DNA of 64,000 bases from Diphasiastrum complanatum (lineage: Eukaryota > Streptophyta > Lycopodiopsida > Lycopodiales > Lycopodiaceae): contig CM055100.1 of NCBI GenBank assembly GCA_029204225.1, positions 10,591,335 to 10,655,334 of the forward strand. Reading direction: 5' to 3'. The notes beneath the pieces were generated by a model. That model had not been told where the DNA came from and searched no databases. It worked only from the letters and a program-made list of their open reading frames with translations. Below, piece by piece: positions 59,027 to 64,000 of this stretch. Both the position numbers and the translations under genes were made by a program. Numbering within the stretch: position 1 is the first letter of the stretch; every line of letters begins with the position of its first letter.

Positions 59027-60311
59027 ATTTCTACATTCTCTCTGATCTCAGCTTGCGTACTCGTATTTTCAACTAATGGCTACACATAATCGGAGACCAA
59101 GAGGAACCATTAATGCAATCAATATTTGCAATGAAAAAATGCAAAAGATCAATGGATACCAAGAATATATCGAAAATATCAATGGATCTTGATGCATCCC
59201 TTTGCAAAAGGCTCATTTTGAAAAAGAAAAAGATCAGATAACATATATAGAAGCCTTTGGAAAGGCAGGATAATGGATTTTAAAGTATCACCTGCCGGTC
59301 AATCTATCATGAAAGTTTTAGTTCAGCATGCTTATCTTCACAATGTCGCGGGAGCGCGTGCGTAGGACTAATTTGTGTTCGTTCTCACTTCGTCTTCTTT
59401 ATCGCGAACAATTTATTGTCCTTTAATTTTCTTTAGTGCGTATCCATCAAATTTCGTTGAATGGCAATCAGTTCAATCGATTGCAGGAATAATCGATGTC
59501 ATACATTCGGATATCGGTATTTTACAATATAAAGGTCATTTTCCAAAATCACTTTTAAAGTCATGAGTCTTTTTTTATGATCACATCTATTTTCCTGATA
59601 AAAATGGTTTAGTTGATAGATTAGAGCCATATCCTCTACCAGATTTTTCGAGTGAGGAATGGATTTCTCCTGATGCAGCAATTTCAGAAAGTTTTGATCT
59701 AGGCTATATATTGATATTCAAAGTATATTAAAATGTAGCACTGGATCAAAGAATAATAGATTAAGTTGGTATCTACCTTTTACTATTTTTGTTAATTTTT
59801 TTTTCAAATGCAATGTTCGGAGAACGAAAACAATGTTTATATATAAGGACTTGAGTGCTGATATAATCGTCGAGTTGTTGGATGATGGTTAGGATACAAA
59901 ACAAAATCAGCAAGTTGAGTGCACAGTGTGTTACTCATCCATGACATTTAGATATCACATCAAAAAACAAATGCTCACTTTGTTGTTGTATTATAGAAGA
60001 TGGAGTAAATGCAAAAATGTTTGGAACCCACTTGATCAAGATTTTGGTATAAACCCTCAAGAGCAACTTCAGATAATAGTGAAAAGAAATGACAACATTC
60101 TTGCAATGGTTGAGGTCAAGGAACAATTTCGATTGAGTGGTGTAAAGGTACGTTATGCCATATAAAAATATTTCTTTTTTTCTATTTCTAAGTGAATCAA
60201 TTTTGTAAAATATATAACTAAAACAATTTCTCTTGTGCAGGTAAGAGTAACGCAGGAAGAGCATATAAAATGCAAAGACATTGGAACATCCATCGAAATT
60301 GAAGATCCATA
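59027..60311 (+). pseudogene. Unrecognised spliced gene fragment
   Basis: A CT-rich leader and an ATG at 59,076 (MATHNRRPRGTINAINI) are followed by a stop after 38 codons. Further exonic-looking stretches occur at about 59,480-59,690 (FYDHIYFPDKNGLVDRLEPY) and 59,840-60,147. The last one ends KEQFRLSGVK at a GTACGT donor, and the acceptor TTGTGCAG at 60,240 joins to VRVTQEEHIKCKDIGTS, ending at the stop at 60,309. Clean splicing at the end argues for a once-real gene. In-frame stops occur upstream. I do not recognise the family. It faces the minus-strand H3-like gene and may belong to the same mobile unit. Confidence 0.4.
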
Positions 60312-60379
60312 GATTATGAACTATGGAATTTTGTATTATGTAATACAATTTTTTGTATACATCATTTTTGAAAATATAT

Positions 60380-60567
60380 GAACCACTTTTTCTATGAGGC
60401 TCTTTCATTTCTATGATCTCCATTTCCATGGTGCAAAACACAATGTAATTGCAACTGGATAATATGAGTTTTTGATAGCAAGATTCATTGTCTCCTGCAG
60501 GAAATGCACTATCTCCATTGGGGAGATCTTCAGTCACTTGAACTCCAATGATCACTACAATCGACAC
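60380..60567 (-). repeat. Partial copy of the last exon of the H3/Ulp1-like gene
   Basis: 60,459-60,550 matches 61,062-61,147 (CTCCATTGGGGAGA, CTCCTGC, ATATGA), about 600 bp apart in the same orientation. On the minus strand both encode SPMEI..F.QET...I.NSY.PVA. It shows that the 3' end of the gene was duplicated. Confidence 0.7.
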
Positions 60568-60988
60568 TTGCCCTTGTTGAGGTCTCGTATATATCGTCTG
60601 TATTTTTGGTGTTCATTGCCCTGGTCTATATTGTCTTTGTCTTGGCATATTTGGATATGTTCAGATGATGATCTGATCAAAGCTTTGTTGCAACAAATCT
60701 AAGTGAACTAATGACGCATGTTTGGATTGGTTGTGGCAAAGGTTCGATCAGATCATCGTTCTGAACTTATTCAAAAAAGACCATGGTAAAGGCAAGGCAG
60801 ACCAAGGCTATGAAAAACAAACATGTTGAAAAATAGTAGAAATTGAAGATGAATGAATCATAACATAAATTGATAGAGGAAAAAAAACCAAGTAAGAACA
60901 ACCATAGAAAAACTGTAACTATATTTCTATTAAAATTTTCTGTACATGTGTCTCATCCACATCAAGTGAGACGAATATTTAATCAATA

Positions 60989-62556
60989 TCAACTATCTAT
61001 GATCTCTAAGTCCACTTTTCTAGTTGGAAGTACCTTGGGTGGAGAACACTCGGCCACTGCAACTGGATATGAATTTTCGATCACAAGCTTTATGGTCTCC
61101 TGCCTAAAGTGCATTATCTCCATTGGGGAGACCTTCGGGCATTTAAATTGAAAATAAACATAAACACAATTAAATGTAATTAACCAGAGATCAGCTAATA
61201 GGAATTTGTATATGAAAAAAACAAAAACACAATTAAAAGTAATTAATCGAATATTACCTCTTCCAGATTTGGAAGTCCATCTTTTAATGCAAGCCAATTA
61301 AAAAAGTGTTTGGCATTGCATACGGTATACGAATCACAACTGACTGAATCAACTGGCTGGGAGGACTGCAAACTCCAAATTTGAACATTATGAGATATTG
61401 GATCAACGCGCAGGATGTAAGAATAAAATCTACAACAGAAACAAGCACGTGTCGAACCGATATAAAAAAAAAATAAAAACAATGGGGTCTAGAAGAACTC
61501 CATCTAGTACTGAATTGCCCCACCTCCTACATTGTCCCCTAGCATTTTATCCCTACTTTCTAATTCACCAGTATCTAAACTAGAAAGGGGAAGACCAGCA
61601 TTGGTCTTCGGCATCCTAAAACTGTATCGAGGACCTAAACCTTTAAGGTACATGCTTAACAATTGGTCATACTGTACATATGGAGGAGTATTTACAAAGG
61701 CAAGTGTAGGGGGTGACGGAAGTAATACTGATAAACCACATAAAAAATTGTCATTCAAAATTGATTCTACCTTTACACTAACAAAATCATCTAAATTGCT
61801 TCCAAGAACGGGAGGTGGGGAACTAATATTTACAGGTTTAGGAGGAGGAGATTTAGGAGGTGGAGATTTATTAGGAGAGGAAGATTTAGTAGGAGAAGTT
61901 AAAGATAAAGTGGGAGGAGAAGAAGGAGACCTAGGAGGAGAATGCCTAGAAAAAAATATAGTATTCAGAGGAGATGGCTTGGAAAAATCCCTCGCTTTAG
62001 ATGGAGGGTCAAGAGAACTCCTCTTCTTTGAAACACTCCCGCTCTGTATACGAATAACAAGCCGGGTTGGTTGAGATTGCTTTCGTTTTCTCCTCTCTGA
62101 ATCTTGTTTTGGAGGAGAGGAGGGAGCAGGTCTAAAGTATTCCGCAAACTTGTCATATGTGTTCCGAAGCCTGAACACAATGTTGAAATCCTTGGGCATG
62201 ATGGTCACCCTCTTGGCATGGACAGCTGCAACAATAGTATCAAAAAAAAATTTCACTTGGAAATCCTCATATGTAGTGTGCAACGCCTCAATTGTCGTTA
62301 CCGTCCATCTCACATCTGTAGATAGACTTCTTGTCACCTGCCTGATGGACCTCTGTATGTGAGATCTCAAAATCAGAAGATTAATTGTCTTTGAAAGCTT
62401 TCGAATATCCTTGAGCCAGGGTGGGTCTCTTCTTCTGCCCCTTGGCCTAGGAGGAGGTGGTGGTGGATGAGGTGGTGGTTGTGGATTTCCCTGACCCGCA
62501 CCTGAAATTGGTATTCCACCTAAATGCCCTCATGTTGTCTACTTGGTCCGCACCAT
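60989..62556 (-). pseudogene. Histone H3-like protein with long Pro/Ser extension and Ulp1-like tail
   Basis: From the ATG at 62,556 the reading is MVRTK, stop, TT, stop, GHLGG, matching the H3 tail at R2, T3, K4, T6, G12 and G13. A Pro/Arg-rich stretch follows in place of the rest of the tail. The histone fold starts at tail-length distance (62,418-62,161): DIRKLSKTINLLILR, then RWTVTTIEAL, then AVHAKRVTIMPKDFN. A Trp after Arg in loop 1 and KDF recall centromeric H3, but loop 1 is not extended. A Pro/Ser/Lys-rich region follows (to about 61,504). A probable exon (about 61,259-61,431) with CDSYTVCNAKHFFNWLALKDG is spliced (GAG|GTAATA) to a last exon (about 61,134-60,989). This tail recalls the end of C48/Ulp1 proteases, tentatively. 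Two tail stops and an unclear middle make it a pseudogene as read. Canonical H3 ends soon after the fold, so the extension is abnormal. Confidence 0.65.
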
Positions 62557-62828
62557 TACTGTGTGTAGTAACGGATCAACGCGCGATAATGTTGATTTCA
62601 GGATCAAACCTCAGGTTGGACATGTCGAAGCGATATTTGAACTCAACTAATAACACCTATGAGTTTGTCTAAGTTGGTCCACACTTGTCCCTTTTCCACT
62701 TGATTACTTCCTTCTAATGTTCGTGTGGCTTGAACAATTTCTCTTCAAATTTCATATTTGACATTTGATTCTTTGCATGTGTGATTGGATAAGAATCCTT
62801 TGCTTTAGCACCTCCAATTGATGGCTTA
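62557..62828. other. Intergenic, no gene seen
   Basis: Short spacer between the H3-like gene and the transposase-like gene, both on the minus strand. It includes GGATCAACGCGC at 62,574, which also occurs at 61,401. Confidence 0.4.
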
Positions 62829-63920
62829 TTAGGAATGTTTCTTTTTTTCCCCAGAGAGTTTGTCACTTTTTTCAATCGTGACATTCCCTTTATGTAGTCC
62901 TGCATTTGAGAGAACTATTTCCAACCTCCTAATTGCTGCTTTAGCCACTGACTCTGGTTTATGATTCCATGCTAGTAGAATATGTAGGTAAATTAGTTTT
63001 TCAATAATACAAACCTCAGCATGCAATGTGCATATGTGAACATATTTTAATGGAATTGGCATAACACTTTTCATATTTGGATCTTCAGCTTCTCGTGTTG
63101 GGCCAGTGTTTGTTGATCGTCCCAAATTCATATTGTAGCAATCCTTCATGCAATAAAGACATGGATGCTTTGATGTTGCCCCATGAGAGACATTATACAT
63201 ACATTTTAATATTTTGAAATCCCCTGCAAGGTGCCATTGAATTTGAAAACTTCCATGGTTTTCAACTGTAAATTTCTCACCCTCCAAATGTCTCTTTATA
63301 ATCTTGCCATAATTTGTTCTTGAAAATATCCATGATAGTATTTTATGGTTCTCTTTCAAGACTTGTAGAGAAACAAGTAATGCATGACATGTCAATAAAA
63401 ACTAGCAAGGTATGAATTGTTAATATAGATATTCTAAATGAAAATTGAAATGTAATGCCGCCAACCACCATATGTGATTTTCTGATTGAACACTAAACGT
63501 TCGATTATCTGTATCTGAAATTTTATTCATCAAAGTGACACTCACACGTTCCAACTTCTGACCCTTGATGATTTCAGATTCATCCAATTTTATTACAATA
63601 ATGATCTTTTCATTTACTTGATGTTCGTCTAGTTTATAGAATCGAATAATGTATTTTAGAACATTTTCAATATCAAGGAAAATATTATTGCAATCATTGT
63701 AATTGAGCTCACCATATTTCGATTTGTATAATTCAATTATATGAAGTGGTTGAACTACTTTGAACATTCTGTCATTATAAAAATTTATAGCTAAACCGAT
63801 ATGGACGCGGAAGATTAATTTCTTCACCATCACTTGGGAAAAAGCTTCTTTAACTATTCTAAAAAAAGTAGAATAAGCATTTCTGCTAATTCCAGATACA
63901 TCACATGCACCTTGTAGCAT
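62829..63920 (-). pseudogene. Transposase-like protein, fragmentary
   Basis: Two minus-strand frames (63,420-63,920 and 62,829-63,395) read as one gene with a break near 63,400. The first has GACDVSGISRNAYSTFFRI, then IVIKLDESEIIKGQKLERV (a first acidic residue in a strand-like context). The second has WHLAGDFKILKCMYN followed by KHPCLYCMKD, and later HAEVCIIEKLIYLHILLAWN. An Asp block, then GDxKxL, a CxxC and a Glu-rich helix resemble RNase H-fold transposases of large eukaryotic DNA elements. The exact superfamily is not assigned. It runs toward the window edge. Confidence 0.45.
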
Positions 63921-64000
63921 CCAAGTATGATTGAACCTTAATCGAAACAGTCTCTACAATATCATTTTTCATTTTTTTAGACCGAGCATTTTTATCATTT

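Noticed and set aside
59935-60567. 210-codon minus-strand open frame
   Set aside because: It mostly overlaps the spliced plus-strand fragment in antisense. Only its first part matches the duplicated exon, and in a shifted frame.

Overview
This window is AT-rich nuclear DNA from a land plant. It holds one intact-looking host gene (an AP2/ERF transcription factor, 3.9-5.7 kb, minus strand) in a dense field of mostly broken transposable elements. Nested LTR retrotransposons, plant-type splice sites and a ParB/DNA-methyltransferase element suggest a large, repeat-rich genome. A seed-free plant (fern, lycophyte or bryophyte grade) is plausible, but the sequence alone cannot name the species.

Layout. 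1-2 kb: no gene. 2.0-2.5 kb: decayed Copia gag. 3.9-5.7 kb: the ERF gene, with a 147-nt intron that is open in frame. 6.5-8.7 kb: no gene. About 9.15-18.36 kb: a decayed two-gene DNA element that appears to split an older Copia copy (halves at 8.73-9.15 and 18.36-18.84 kb). Its leftward gene resembles DUF7869-type transposase-like proteins. Its rightward gene combines a ParB-like domain with a beta-class DNA methyltransferase. Between them lie twelve 17-bp palindromic sites with centres 40-42, 53-54 or 84 bp apart, eleven of them inside a roughly 410-bp inverted repeat.

19-37 kb: an old LTR-element remnant (primer-binding site at 19,530) into which Copia A (20,461-35,815) is nested. A carries Gypsy B (24,340-32,465, target duplication TTTGT), and B carries Copia C (27,222-28,997, target duplication ATATT). 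A 2.3-kb stretch across the B/A junction is tandemly duplicated. 37.3-45.1 kb: Copia E (target duplication TAAAT) has a normal gag, an unrecognised 462-codon open frame in place of pol, and Copia D inside it. 45.3-51.2 kb: Copia F (plus strand, target duplication ATATT) sits in the LTR of an older Copia H, which abuts truncated Copia G (to 54.56 kb). Then come a Ty3/Gypsy RT-RNase H-integrase fragment (54.6-55.8 kb) and Copia-derived element J (56,227-59,026) with two 701-bp LTRs that differ at about 10 positions by eye.

59-64 kb: another probable DNA-element region. It has an unrecognised spliced plus-strand fragment, a minus-strand pseudogene that starts as a full-length histone H3-like protein and continues into a proline/serine-rich extension and a tentative Ulp1-like tail, and a transposase-like pseudogene that runs to the window edge. 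The two strongest leads are the ParB-methyltransferase element with its phased palindromes and the H3-fold pseudogene. No rRNA, tRNA or CRISPR array was seen.
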